A stretch of 64,000 bases of DNA from Grammothele lineata (GCA_002150815.3 NDFF03000090.1:124001-188000), one strand, 5' to 3'. Positions 21,996-33,397 are shown, counted from the stretch's first letter. The notes: a model not told the origin generated them from the letters alone. Numbers and translations: made by a program.

Positions 21996-23197
21996 TGCGA
22001 GCAAGCAGACTTGGGAATGCTAGAGTTGAACTTCAACGCTGTACTTATAATTGGTAAGCCGGAAGGCCGAGTGTGATATGTTCCGCGCGAAGCCTGGCAG
22101 TGAACGCTGAATTTTGATAGCTTGAGACTGAAGGAAATGCTGATACGGGCCTCGATTGTGGACATCCGAATCGAGGAAGGAATGGTATTGAAGATTGGGC
22201 TCTGCGATCTCAACAGGAGGGAAGCCAGAATTGTTCGCGGGAAGGCGGATGTCAGCTTAGTAAGAGTCGAGCGGCCGAATAGATGTGATGCTCTGTGGCC
22301 AGAGCACCCAGGCCGTGCGACGTGAAGGACGATAGATGGCCTTAATCAAAGTCTCTGTGGCAGATGAGTGCCTGCCACAGCGCTTCTCGGCTTAAGTTTA
22401 GGGGTGACGGTGAGTAAGTGAGATACTATTACAATCACGCTCGAGATGGACGTTCTTATCTGCCAACATACCATGAGAGGATTGTGTCCAAACTGGAGTT
22501 TGAGGCATCTTCAAGTTGTCGGATCTCGCGCTGGGACATGCCAACCGCCCACGAACATGAACCATAATGATCGAAATGTGGAGGCAAAATCAGCAGGATG
22601 AAGATAGCAAACATAGAGGCGCATCATACACGAGGAAGAAGAGCGATAGCCTTTGTAGCAGAGCTGCCTGGAACCATGGCCGCGACCGACCCAAGCCTGA
22701 AAAGCTCGGCTTCAGGGTCCTGTTCCGCAGTCTTGCACCGTGATGCCCCCGGTAACCTGATGATCCACAGCCCTCCCTGTGGGGATGGCTCCAAGCTCGC
22801 AATGACGAGGCGTGAAAGCGAGTGCATATAGAACGTTACCATCAAGGTCTGCGGTTGGGAAAGGTCGGCTAGTTGCTCGGGACTCGTACCTGGAACGGGG
22901 TACCCCCGGCGCGGCGCCGACGCAGTGAGCATTGAGCAGCGACGTGACGACGGTCAAAGAGTTCGCACGATACGCGAGAGAGCCAAACAAAAAAGAGAGC
23001 AGTGGCGTGGACTAAGGAGGAGGCGGGGAGGTCGGCGTGACAAGGAATGAGCAGTCGAGGGCCGGGAGGGCGAAGGAACGGAAGCTCGCTTTGTAATAGT
23101 AGAGCATTAGAACTTTTTCATAGCTGCAAATAGCGTACGTTTTGACTTTTGTGACACGAGGCATGAACATATATTGTGCGTTGCATGCAACCTCATG
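21996..23197. other. Intergenic between DUF6533 copies A and B
   Basis: Several open frames of 70-115 codons occur on both strands, but none carries DUF6533 motifs, splice-consistent extension or another recognisable family. I see no supported gene. Confidence 0.4.
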
Positions 23198-25038
23198 TCA
23201 CCTCACGGCAACCTCTTCATCCACCTCCCACGACTCCCCTCGCAACGCCCCGCCCCCTCTAACACTCGAACGCGGCTCAAGGACCTCCACCTCAATCTCC
23301 TCCCCCTCCCCGTCCTCACCCACCTCCCTTGGGACCTCCGTAACCGACGACCCTCCCCAGTCCGACGGGAACGCCCACTCATGCTCGAGCGTGACCGGGT
23401 CCCCGAGCGAGCCCAGCAGAGTCGCGCGGCGGTCGAACCGGACCGTGCTCTCCCCCTTCCCCGTGTCCCAGGATGAGGAGGTCGAGGCGTGGGGGTGGCG
23501 GATGCGGAGGTTGGTTTCTTGGATGTTGAGGAGGAAGCGGGAGACGAGGATTGAGGTCATTCTGGGTTTGGTTTGGGGGATGCGTTAGTCTTCTGGGGGC
23601 GTTGGAAGGAGGAAGGAGGGGAGGGATGGGGGGAGGAGAGGGAAACGTACGGCTCGATGACGAGGATGACGAAGCTGATGTTGTTGAGGGAGCCGATGTC
23701 GACTAGGAACTGGGTCGTACGAAATATCAGCGGGACGAAGTTGTGGCGGGGATGGAAAGGGCGTACGGTCGCGGTGGAGAAGGAGAGGTGCAGGGCGTTC
23801 ATGATTAATAGAACGCTGCGGGACGTATGAGAAGGCATGCGAGCATCCAAGCGGCAGAAGGAAACGTACACAAAGTAGATCATCCCTGGGGAAGAGAAGA
23901 CATCAGACGGAACGAAGCGTTCATACCGACAACCAGATGCACTGACCGTCACGCAGGAGTAGGACAGAAAATGTACGCGTGGAGCTTTGCCCCGCTACAC
24001 GCGCAAATTTTGTGGTTGAGTAGGTTGCGAACCAGGTGACGACGATGACGATCAGGTCGGCGGCGATGAGGCACGAGCGGGAAAGAGCGGTGACTGTTGG
24101 TGAGAACGGTTAACGCGTTGTCTGCACCCAGGCGGCCCACGGCTCTGATGACGTACATCTGGAGGAGCAAGGGATGATGAGCGCGACGACGACGAGAAAG
24201 GGGAGAGGCTCACAGGATAGAGATATTGTACGGCTCCTCGACGTCCTGGACGCAACCGTATATCGGGTCGACGTAGATTGTCGCATAGCCGAAGTCCGCC
24301 TAACGACATCACCTAAATCAGACCGCAAACGCTGCATTCCGAGTAAGACGCTTACGAAGTTCACAGCGACAGGAGTCAACGAAAGGATGAACACGGCGGA
24401 GCCTAGTATCCAAGAACGCCCGCTCAGGGCGTATACGCGGAGCGCGGAGAACGCTGTAGAGAGAATGTCAGCGACGTAGACGTCGAGCTGGGTGAGAGGC
24501 GCGTACCGCCCCACGGAAGGTAGCACAAGATCTCGACTGCTCTCGTGCCGTTGGCCCACTGGGCGCAGCTAATCCAAAGGCATCGATCGTCGTCAGAGGA
24601 GCGGTTCTTGGGAAAGCCAATGCATCCTCACCTCTGGATAGACGTCAGAGTAAAATTTGTGCGATGGAGAAGGCGTACTTACGGATAGCGTGAATGGGTA
24701 GAACCCGCGTAGCAGCGTCAAATTGTATATGAGAACCATATATCTGTTGATGAGGAAGAGCACCGAGGCGCCAGTGAGCTTTTGGTTCCAGAACAGCTCG
24801 AGCTCGGCTCCTAGAGTGATGACATATTCATATGTGATGAGGGCTAGGAGAAGCGGACGTGAGCGGTGGGTACGACGCGTCTGGGGATGTATGGCCGTAC
24901 CTAGGGTGGAAAAGCCAAAGCAATTCGCGATGAAGCTGGAGAAATAGAGGCGTCAATCCCAAATCTCGATATCGAGACAGGCCGTACTTACAAGTCCTGG
25001 TAAGCCAATATGAGCGCCGCAGCGTCTGCGTCGGACAT
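23198..25038 (-). CDS. DUF6533 multi-pass membrane protein, copy B
   Basis: Paralogue of the gene at 20075-21910; function unknown. Thirteen exons (25038-24992, 24935-24901, 24843-24683, 24633-24632, 24568-24507, 24453-24356, 24299-24214, 24158-24157, 24093-23947, 23885-23870, 23815-23767, 23709-23651, 23561-23198) total 1128 nt (375 aa). Start MSDADAAALILAYQ. Landmarks are YEYVITLGAELELFW, KLTGASVLFLINRYMVLIYN, SCAQWANGT, AFSALRVYALSGRS, GCVQDVEEP, CLIAADLIVIVVTW, VLLLRDG and RFLLNIQETNLRIRH, then an acidic tail. Like copy A it needs two 2-nt exons. Several exon sizes (35, 161, 2, 62, 98, 2, 147, 16, 59) are identical between A and B. Confidence 0.9.
24157..24158 (-). other. 2-nt microexon (AT), second site, copy B
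   Basis: Flanked by ...CTCCTCCAG and GTACGT. It joins ATC CT to TC ACC, giving I-L-F-T before ALSRSCLIAAD. The 63-nt downstream intron contains a GCGTTAACC branch site and ends CACCAACAG. Confidence 0.8.
24632..24633 (-). other. 2-nt microexon (AG), first site, copy B
   Basis: Flanked by ...CTATCCAG and GTGAGG. It joins CTA TCC to C TGC GCC, giving L-S-S-C-A. Both flanking introns contain CTGAC branch-like sequence. Confidence 0.82.
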
Positions 25039-26046
25039 GTCGACGCACGCCTGAGCCTATTCGAGAAGGCTCTGCAGCAGAGCGGGGGGTAGAAGCAAAC
25101 CAGGGAGAGCTGCCCTGTACTAATAAGACGGGCGTTACTTATGGGTCGACCGCAAGGCTAATTTCGCTAAGTTTCGGGTGGTCTTCGAGTGGCAGATCGC
25201 AGTCGTCTAATCCGGATAAGGACGGAGAGCGGTGCGGTGCGACGCAGATCTGCGAGGTTGCGTAAGTTACAGTGGTTGCAACGGGTCGCGAGTCGCGACG
25301 CCCGAGGAGGGGGAGTGGTCGGCGCTTTTGATGGCCCTCCGTAACTTCGAGGTACTCGTGGTCTCGGAGATCATTGAAATCGCTTGGGTTGGCCTACCGC
25401 AGGACAGGTGGCCGCATCGGCGTATCTACAGAGGCCGAGCGGACATCCGGAAGAGTTGTGGGTGGGAAGTAGGTTTCGTCCACACCCTGAAAGTCAAACG
25501 TTCCAAGGAGCTCAGAAGTATGACGGTCTCTGGACTGGGCGCGGGATGACGAGAATCGAAGGAGCGAGGAACGGCCCTGTGATGGAGCAGAAGATTGTTG
25601 CTGGCGCTCCGGCTTCTTTTGACTATGCCTGAAGCGACGGTGAGTACACGGCGAGCGCGGAGGTAACGGCGTTTAAACCCGAAGATATTACCTACAGCTG
25701 CCTGCCGTGAATCGCAAGGGACGAGCATTGACTCGGAAGACGGTGTAGTCACAATACGAGTACCGATTGATGCACCGTAGACCTACACTTGCGGACTTAC
25801 AGTAGTCGTCGTAACATACCACACGGACAGGTTCGCACATCGCGCTGAGAACAACGCAGCAAGGTAGTGAGATTGAGCAGACGTGCAGGAGGTCGTGACT
25901 GCGCGGGTGGCGGAGGGATCGGGAAAGAGTCGGGAGAGCGCCGGCGAGTCGTGGAGGATCGGGACGGAGAGTTCCCACGGTACGAGGCGCCGGTAAAGAG
26001 TTGCTCGCCGTGGCAGGCGACGGCCAGCACCTTCCCCTCATCGTCC
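25039..26046. other. Divergent region between DUF6533 copy B and atp4
   Basis: Must contain the promoters of both genes. Open frames of 80-200 codons overlap on both strands without motifs. No supported gene. Confidence 0.4.
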
Positions 26047-27362
26047 ATGGCCTCCAGGATCGCCCTCACCTCCCTCCGGGCATCTGGTACGCATCCCCTG
26101 CCGTCCCGTGCGTGACCTACTGTCTCACATTCTCGTCCTGCAGCCTCCCGTGTCCGGCCCCAGGCCGTCTCCGCTGTCCTCGCCTCGTGAGTGCCCGCCC
26201 GTCGTCGCGTCCTGCCCCGCTCCTCTGACACACCTTCTCTCGTGCGTGCTGTCGCTGCGTACGCGTGCAGCCGGGGCATGGCGAGCTCGTCAAAGCCGCC
26301 CCCCGAGGAACGCGCGGCCGAGATCGTCAACTCGCTGCCCTCGTCCCCCGGCCTGGTCACCAAAACCGGCTCCGCCATCCTCGGCACGGGCCTCCTCGCG
26401 ACCGCCATCTCCCAGGAGCTTTACGTCGTCAACGAGGAGTCCGTCATCGCCGCCGGCTTCCTCGTCCTCATCACCGTCATCTACCGGGTGTGTGTCACGT
26501 CATTCTTTGCTTGTTCGCCTGTGGGAGTGCGCTGCGCAAATTTTCGGCTGGGGCGGGATTGTGGGGTCCCTTCTGAGTGTTTGGAAGCGAACGGACGCGT
26601 ATATGCGGCTGGATGGCTTCTGTGTGCACCATGCGTCGATGCAGGGGCGTTATGCAGATGGGCGCTTCGTCGGATATAACGCGCCCTTGTCTGGTCTCGA
26701 CTGGTGTTTTCATGTACTGACCCAAATGACTCCAGGCGATGAAGGAGCCCTACAGGGACTGGGCGGAGGGCCACATTAAGCGCATCCGCGACATCCTCAA
26801 CGCCTCCCGCTCCGAGCACACCCAGGTCGTCAAGGACCGCATTCAGTCTGTTGAGCAGATGAAGGATGTCGTCTCCGTCACTGAGGGCCTCTTCGCGCTC
26901 TCGAAGGTGCGTCTTTCTCTCCCGTTGCCCCCCTTTCCTGTCCTATCCTACCCCACCCTTTCCTGTCCTCCACCCTGTCCCCATGAACGCCTTTTCGCGG
27001 ACACTAACCCCAATCCCCGCCCACAGGAGACCGCGCAGCTCGAGTCCGAGGCGTTCGTCCAGCGCCAGAAGGTCGCGCTCGCGGCCGAGGTCAAGTCCGT
27101 GCTCGACAGCTGGGTCCGCTTCGAGCAGCAGGCCAAGGAGAGCGAGCAGGCCGACCTCGTCAAGACCGTCGTCGATAACGTCCTCAAGAGCCTTAACGAC
27201 CCCAAGACTCAGAAGGACGTCCTTGCGAGCGCTGTCACTGAGATTGAACGTGAGTTGATCTTTTTCTTTTTTGTCTGCCCGGCTTTGTGCTGTGGTGTGT
27301 AGAGGGTTCGGGCGCTGACGCGTGTTTGGTTGACAGAGCTCGTCAAGACCAAGGCTATCTAG
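26047..27362 (+). CDS. atp4: Mitochondrial ATP synthase subunit 4 (b subunit)
   Basis: Subunit 4/b of the mitochondrial F1Fo ATP synthase, part of the peripheral stalk that holds F1 against rotation. Six exons (26047-26086, 26144-26186, 26271-26487, 26736-26906, 27027-27249, 27337-27362) give 239 aa. The start MASRIALTSLRASG begins an Arg/Ser/Ala-rich mitochondrial presequence. It continues SRGMASSSKPPPEERAAEIVNSLPSSPG, a short hydrophobic hairpin (SVIAAGFLVLITVIYR), then a long charged helix (KEPYRDWAEGHIKRIRDIL, ETAQLESEAFVQRQK, SVLDSWVRFEQQAKESEQ). The C-terminus is QLVKTKAI. The 5' exons were chosen because they restore a presequence and keep frame; a downstream ATG at 26278 would give a protein without it. 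Confidence 0.93.
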
Positions 27363-28425
27363 ACGGTACTGTAAGCAACATGTAGTGCGCTCGGCAGATC
27401 GGTGCAATGATGAACTGCGTTTGCTGAGTATCCTGCGTACTTTTCGTATTCGCCAAGCCCCTCTCCCCTTTCCTTGCCTCTTCGCTGCACAAGGACGCGT
27501 CGACCTCCGCTGTGGTCGAGCAGCGCCTTGTCGCGTGCGAACGCTCGCCGTAGCAGTGTTCGCTCGTTCCTTATCGTCGTGTCCCTCTTCCCCTTTCTTC
27601 TTTCTGCACCGCCGCTAGACTCGAGGCGGGGCTTCTTTCGGGCTTCTTAGTTTCCCGTGATAGCGATCAGCGTGGTCGAGGCTTTCGCATTGCGAAGTGG
27701 GTGGGGTTTGCCTCTCCGTAACTTCACGCTAGAAGGTTCGCGAATCGCTATACGCCGCTCGGCGCTAGCAGCTCCGTCGTTGCCACGTCCCGGACTGCTT
27801 CATGTCATTGTCAAGGGCCTGTCGTGCAAGGTTGAGGCCTTAGGTGGGACGCCGACCTACGGCGAAGGCTGCGCGCACCCGTGGCCCACGGTGTGGTTTA
27901 TCTCGGCGCCTCGAGGGACGCGAGAAGCAGAGGGGGTTGACGGATCCGTGATGTTCGATGCGCGAGTTTGCAATTGAAGGACGGATATCCGGAGGGTGGC
28001 TGAGGAAGGCGCTGACCTTCGCCATCCCTCAGTGCGGCAGTGATGTCTGTGTCTGATGGATCGGCGGACGGGCTCGGACGGGGCGTAGGACGAGCGCACA
28101 GCTGTCAGGTACTCGAGGGCCGGCGGGCAATGCATGAGGGGCGGGCGGTGTAGCCTCAAGGTACGTACTGTACGTACGGGCTACGTATGCGTTGGGGGAC
28201 GCCATTGACAATTGAAATGGGGATGATGCCGGGCGCGGCGAGTATATAGAGCTCGAGAGCGGTGCAGATGGAGGGCGCGAGGTGGTTCGGATTCTGCGCA
28301 CCAACTGCACTGCTGTGCCTTCTCTTCTTCCTTCTTCTGGATCCCCATTTGGTACTACACGGCGCGGAGCAGCTCAGGCTCGCGGGAAGCAAGTACTCAC
28401 CTGGGGGAAGATCATCTAGAGACTT
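27363..28425. other. Intergenic; TATA-like element near 28244
   Basis: No gene supported. A TATATAG sequence near 28244 lies about 180 bp upstream of the DUF6533 copy C start and could serve its promoter; the distance is long for that role. Confidence 0.4.
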
Positions 28426-30258
28426 ATGGCTGACGACGCTGCGGAGCTGATTGCGGAGTGGAAGAGCTCGTGAGTGCATGGTTCTCTGTTGCTTGAGTCT
28501 GTCTTTCGTTGCTGACTACTTGTTCGGGCGTGTAGCTACGAAGACAACCTCTGTTGGTTCGCAGGGCAAGGTGCGTTCCCCTTCTCCCCCTCCCTCCCCT
28601 TCTCTTCATCCCTTCAAGTAGCCTCACTGACGCACCCGTCCCGCGCCCCACCAGCGTTCATGCTGTACGACACCGCGCTCACCCTGGGCCAAGACGTCGA
28701 CCTCTTCTGGCGACGCCGGCGCGCCGTGACGGGCGCGTCCGCGATCTTCTGGACCTCCCGCGCGCTCGCGCTCGTCAACTTCGTCGTCGCTATGTGCGAG
28801 TACGCGCCGAGGACGCAGCTCGTGAGTGTCGTTCTTTCCCTACAGTAGGTTCGCGGCTTCGCGCTCGGGCTCGCGGGCGGGGTCTCGGGCTGCGGTGGGT
28901 TGGGTGTGGTTATGGGTTACTCATCGTTATGGCATCCCGCGGGTGGGCTCGGACGTTTATTTAGAGGTGAGCGTTTGGCATTGGAATTGGAATTGGGGAG
29001 ACGGCTGATCCGGAATCGGGCTTTCTCTTTTCGTTCTGTGGTACGCAGTTGCAGGCTCGTCATCCAAGCCCAGTCGAGCATCGATTACTTGCAGTACCTC
29101 CCTTGGTCCGGTGCGTTCTTTGCTGAGGGTTCGCGGGTTCCGCGAGAGTTGCTGACGTAGCTTCGTAGCGTTCTCCGGGCTGCGCGCGTACGCGCTGAGC
29201 GAGCAGAACTGGCCCGTGGCGACGTTGGTGTTCCTCCTCGCCTTCGCGCCTCTTCCTATCAATTTTGTGGTGAGTGAAACTTTGACTGCGACGGCGTGGG
29301 CTTATCGCTGAGACGCGCGTGGTGCAGACACAGTTTATGAATGGCTTGACGGGGATCTACGACCCCGAGTGGGGCTGCTACGCGGAGGTGCTGTATACGC
29401 CTGAGTTCGCAAAACGGTACGTGAATGCCTATTTCTAAGGATAATCCCTTTACACCCTTGCTGACATCACTCATGCGCCCCAGAGGTACGTGTACCGTTG
29501 CATCCTACGAAGACGATAGAGGAATTGAGCGTCCACACAGTCACGATCGCGTCAAGAACGTGCCTCATCGCGTCCGACGTGCTCCTCCTCGCCGTGACGT
29601 GGTACTCCACGCTCAAGTGGCGGCGTCTCACACGCGGACCGTCATCATACACGGCTGAGTCGCTCTCCGCTGTGCTCCTCCGCGACGGGACGGTCTACAC
29701 TGTGTGCGTAATGTCAAAGTCTCCGGCCTGACTGGTATTGCTGACTCGAAGTGCTGACGACCGTCTCGTCGGCTACTCCTAACAGGGTCCTCCTGCTGCT
29801 GAACAGCTTGCACCTCACATTCACCATGATCTCGGTACGTCGCGGCCCACCCCGCAATCTCGGGCCCCGACACTCACCGGTTTGACAGATCGTTAGCGCG
29901 TTCGAGCCGCTGAGCTACCTCAGCGACTTCACAGAGCCGTAAGCGCCCCGTTTTCCACTCCCGTCGGGTCGTTAGCTGACAGAAGCGCACTTGTTGGTAC
30001 AGGGCGACGACGGTCCTCGTATCGCGCTTCCTCCTCGACCTGCAGGCGACCTCTCAGCGCGCGCTGAAGGTCGGTACGGAGGACCCGCTTTACCTCGGGT
30101 CGGCTACGCTGCGTGAGCAGGAACGCTCGGTCGTGTTTGCGCGCGTCGTGGGGTCGTTGGGCTCTTCTGTGGGGAGTGGTGGCCTATTCGACGAAGGGGA
30201 GGAGGGGGCGCTGGGTGAGGTCAGTTCGGAGGAGCTGAGCTCGAGGACGACGGAGTAG
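28426..30258 (+). CDS. DUF6533 multi-pass membrane protein, copy C
   Basis: Third DUF6533 paralogue, opposite strand; function unknown. Exons 28426-28469, 28536-28570, 28655-28821, 28965-28966, 29049-29110, 29169-29269, 29328-29416, 29484-29485, 29541-29703, 29786-29834, 29889-29938 and 30003-30258 total 1020 nt (339 aa). Landmarks are YDTALTLGQDVDLFW, AFSGLRAYALSEQNW, GIYDPEWGCYAEV, RTCLIASDVLLLAVTW, AVLLRDG, LLLLNSLHLTF and SRFLLDLQ. One intron present in A and B is missing, fusing their 147- and 16-nt exons into a single 163-nt exon. The first microexon is AG and the second AG; both are required to keep frame, and the exon after the first is 62 nt as in A and B. Confidence 0.88.
28965..28966 (+). 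other. 2-nt microexon (AG), first site, copy C
   Basis: Flanked by ...TTTATTTAG and GTGAGC. It joins CAG CTC to T TGC AGG, giving Q-L-S-C-R. The upstream intron is 143 nt, longer than in A and B. Confidence 0.75.
29484..29485 (+). other. 2-nt microexon (AG), second site, copy C
   Basis: Flanked by ...GCGCCCCAG and GTACGT. It joins AAA CG to TC ACG, giving K-R-V-T before IASRTCLIASD. An alternative reads straight on for 57 nt in frame (REVRVPLHPTK), so this one could be a retained or alternative exon end. Confidence 0.65.
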
Positions 30259-30572
30259 TGGATGGATTGCTGGCTTGAAGGATGAAAATGAAGGTGTACA
30301 TGCGAGCTTAGCCTGTATATCAGCACTGTTGTTACTCTACATAGGTCTTAATATGTACCTTACATTTGGTCAAGAGGATTACCTCCGTTGGCGTCGAGTT
30401 GGTTGTCATCCGAAAAGCACGGAGAAGAGAACTGATGCAGTTGTTGGGACTTCTTCGTTCCCACACTGCCTCGCACATGCGCGGCTCTTGCGACCGGCTC
30501 TGCTCTGACCACCATCGCGACTTTAGGCCCTCCTTCTCTCTCGTGTTATATTCTCTGTTTGCGGCGTACAGC
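30259..30572. other. Intergenic between DUF6533 copy C and the F-box gene
   Basis: Contains the 3' flank of one gene and the promoter of the next; nothing further seen. Confidence 0.4.
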
Positions 30573-31830
30573 ATGGAACATTGTCCAGTAGAGGTCCTTC
30601 TCCACATTTTCTCCTACGCGTGCACAGACGATGGCTACACTGGCCGCGCCCTCTCTCTCGTCTCCAAGCACATCCGCACCGTCTCGCGCCTCCACGCCTA
30701 CCAATCTGTAGCCCTCTATGGTCCTTCACAGATCAAAGAGTTCACCGCTCATTTCGAAAGCCTTCCACCAGAAGCACGCCGCATCCAGCACCTCTTCCTC
30801 GCCGACCGCAGGCGAGTGTGGATGGAGTATCCGGAGGACCAAGACCCCGCACTCTGGCTTCAGAACCGCATCCTCGAGGACTTCCATATTATCGAGCCTA
30901 TGCGATCGTACCCTTCCGTAGCGCTTTACCGCCTCCTCGCTGCCGCCGCGCCTAGCCTGCGCACCCTCGTCCTCTTCCTCTTCGACCGCTACGACGCCCA
31001 CCCGCTCGCTTTGCCCCTCCCCGCCCTCCGCGAGCTCACAATCCACTCTTCTTCTCTCCATAGCGTGCACACTCTTCGTGCGCCATGGGACAGTGCTGTC
31101 GCAGGGGCGGGTCTGCCACGCGCTCCCTGCGCGAACGCCATCGCAGAGTGCATGTCGCTCAGACGCCTGCACGTCGTGCAGGACACGCCGATGCGCCAGT
31201 CCATACCCCGCGCGGTCGCACGGGCGGCGCCCTTCTTGACTCACCTCCGACTCTCGCGTGTTGTGCCGACGTGGATCCCGCAAGACGATATCGTGCAGGG
31301 GCTGGAGAGGCTGTTGGGCACGGACGACTTGACGGTGGGATCGGGCGGGTTCCCGCCGACGCTGAGGAGGGTGGTGTTGCAGATGGTTGAGCAGCACCAT
31401 AGGCGGCAACGGGTGAGTGTCTACGTTCTCTTTGGGCGTTATGGGAAGCCATGCAAGTGGAAAGGAAGTCATGGAGGGAGCAGGAGGTTGTAGCGAGGGA
31501 AAGCGCAGCGCAACGCCAGTAGCTGATGCGGGCACGCCTTACACGCAGCCTCTCCCGTCGCCGATGACGCAGCAACTTAAGGATCTCGCGATCCGCGACG
31601 TGCGCCGTAGGATCGTCCTCGCCAAACCTGTGTCACGAGGCGCCGCCCACCACCTCCGCCCTGGACACGATATGGACGTCGACTATTACATGGCCCTCAA
31701 GGCGGCGTGGTTGGCGCGTGTCGCGGGGGAGGATACGGAGGATGGTGTTTGGGACGTACCGCAGTCTGAGGTACTTGCGTCGTATCGGTACTTGCGCACG
31801 ACGAGCAGGACCTCAGCAATGCTTGTGTAA
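30573..31830 (+). CDS. F-box-like protein
   Basis: Two exons (30573-31412, 31549-31830), 373 aa. The N-terminus MEHCPVEVLLHIFSYACTDD, followed by ALSLVSKHIRTVSRLHAYQSVAL, has the layout of an F-box (about residues 3-45), which would bind Skp1 in an SCF ubiquitin ligase. The rest is leucine-rich with irregular repeats (LPALRELTIHSSSL, MSLRRLHVVQ, FLTHLRLSRV), typical of basidiomycete F-box proteins with degenerate LRRs that recruit targets. The target is unknown. The second exon was joined because GTGAGT and ACACGCAG keep frame and the C-terminal exon is protein-like. Confidence 0.75.
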
Positions 31831-32335
31831 TAATGTGAGTGCTCTTGGATCCGTCCAAGCGCGTTAGGATGAATTTGCTGAGTGTGAGACAGATCAGGCC
31901 TAGCGTTTGTAGCATAACCACGTCCTGGCCAGCCGGCGAGCGACAGGGTGTAGCGGGAGAATTGTATTTCTGGCTAGGCGATGCTTTTTCAGAACATGCA
32001 TGTCCGTAGGCCATGGCTGACGCCATTCAAGTCATGCGCCACAACCACCGATCGTGGAGGCAGACAGACGCATAGGCCGCTTTGTAGGTGGTAAGTGCTT
32101 GCCTGAAGCGCCTCTGGCAACCATGTTATTGACCGGCGGGCCCGTGCGGAGCCACAAAGACTCACCAATGCGCGTCCCAATCCGTGCCATTGTGTGAACG
32201 TGGGAAGAAGGGGCGCCGTATATATTTGCGAGGCTCCTCGACACGATCCGTGCGGGAAGCGTCTTCGTCCCATCTCTACCGCCAGCCACGCCTTCCATCC
32301 CGTCCGCCATCACCACTGATCGCCACCCGCTCACA
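31831..32335. other. Intergenic upstream of the MYND-less gene
   Basis: No gene supported. It ends with the leader and TATA element of the gene at 32336. Confidence 0.4.
32219..32226 (+). promoter_or_regulatory. TATA box, gene at 32336
   Basis: TATATATT lies 110 bp upstream of the ATG, within a GC-rich flank. Other genes of this family in the window have TATA boxes at similar distances. Confidence 0.5.
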
Positions 32336-33397
32336 ATGTCTTTCTCAGACAATATTGTGTATTGGATATGGTTCCCCAATCACGACCGCATAGGACTGCG
32401 CTGCTTCGCCCCCGCGCCGTCGTCCCCAGATGACGACTTGCAGCGCGCGAACCACCATGTACACACCGTAGAGGAGCGGTATCCGCGACAAGCGACTGAG
32501 GAGCTCCTCGCTCTCAAACTAGAAGAATGCTCCGACGAAAACATCTACTGGGAGGCGCAGATAGAGCTTGCTTTACGGTGCGTCGCGCCCCTCCACCTGC
32601 CACGGTGGCGTTGAATGAGTGCGGACTACAGTGGTGGTCAGAAGGCTGACGGCTGTTGTATTCTAGGTATGTCAGCGCCATGGGCATAAATGAAGGACCT
32701 AGCTTCGAGCTCTACATGGAGCGTGTGCAGAACATCATGGACACAGTTGCGTCTGTGGATAAGCCTGAGGATCGCCGCCCCTCGCGGGAGGTAGTGGCGC
32801 GCGCGTATGCGCTCGACGCGTACGTCTCGCTCGCCGGGTGTGACCTGGAGCATGCGCGACATTCGCTGCTGGATATGCTCGTCTACGGACTCCCAAGGGA
32901 TCCCATTGCATCGTTGTGCGAGGCCATCGAGTCTGCCACGGAAGCAGCGCGGTTGGGGCTCGTGAGCCCCGTCGTGCTTGCAGTAGCGCTCACTGCAAGA
33001 GATGTAGCAATACGCCTCGGTATAGACCTCGAAAAGTACCAGTGGTTGAAGCATCTCCTGAGGGCATGCGAGGGGCGGAACTGGAACGACGGTGGATGCC
33101 AAGGATTCGTAAGTCCCTCCTGATTTCGTCGCGTCGGCGTTTCAAGACGTTCGCTCACCATGGTCGTGTTGGTGATAGCCGCAAGGTCCTCTGAGTTCGA
33201 TTGAACCTACGGATGCCACAAGAATGATCGACCGTCTTGAGTTTGAAGAGTACTGGCGGGGAGATGTCCCCCAGACGATGTCGGCTATGCGGACGAAGTC
33301 GGCAAGGCGACCAAGGTTGACTAAGCGGACGAGGTATCTTGGCCCGGACGAGGAGTTAACTGCGAGGCTGGACCGATTGATTCTGGACAATATCTAA
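32336..33397 (+). CDS. MYND-associated family protein lacking the MYND finger
   Basis: Three exons (32336-32577, 32667-33108, 33179-33397), 300 aa; function unknown. Exon 1 ends IELALR with a phase-2 intron, just as exon 1 of the MYND genes nearby ends LEVALR. Exon 2 has the shared helical region (REVVARAYALDAYVSLAG, AARLGLVSPVVLAVALTARD, GIDLEKYQWLKHLL). The CxxC...DWxxHK zinc finger expected next is absent. The third exon instead encodes a basic/charged tail (RLEFEEYWRGDVPQTM, KRTRYLGPDEELTARLDRLI). Its closest relative in the window is the gene at 62940-63889. Confidence 0.7.
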
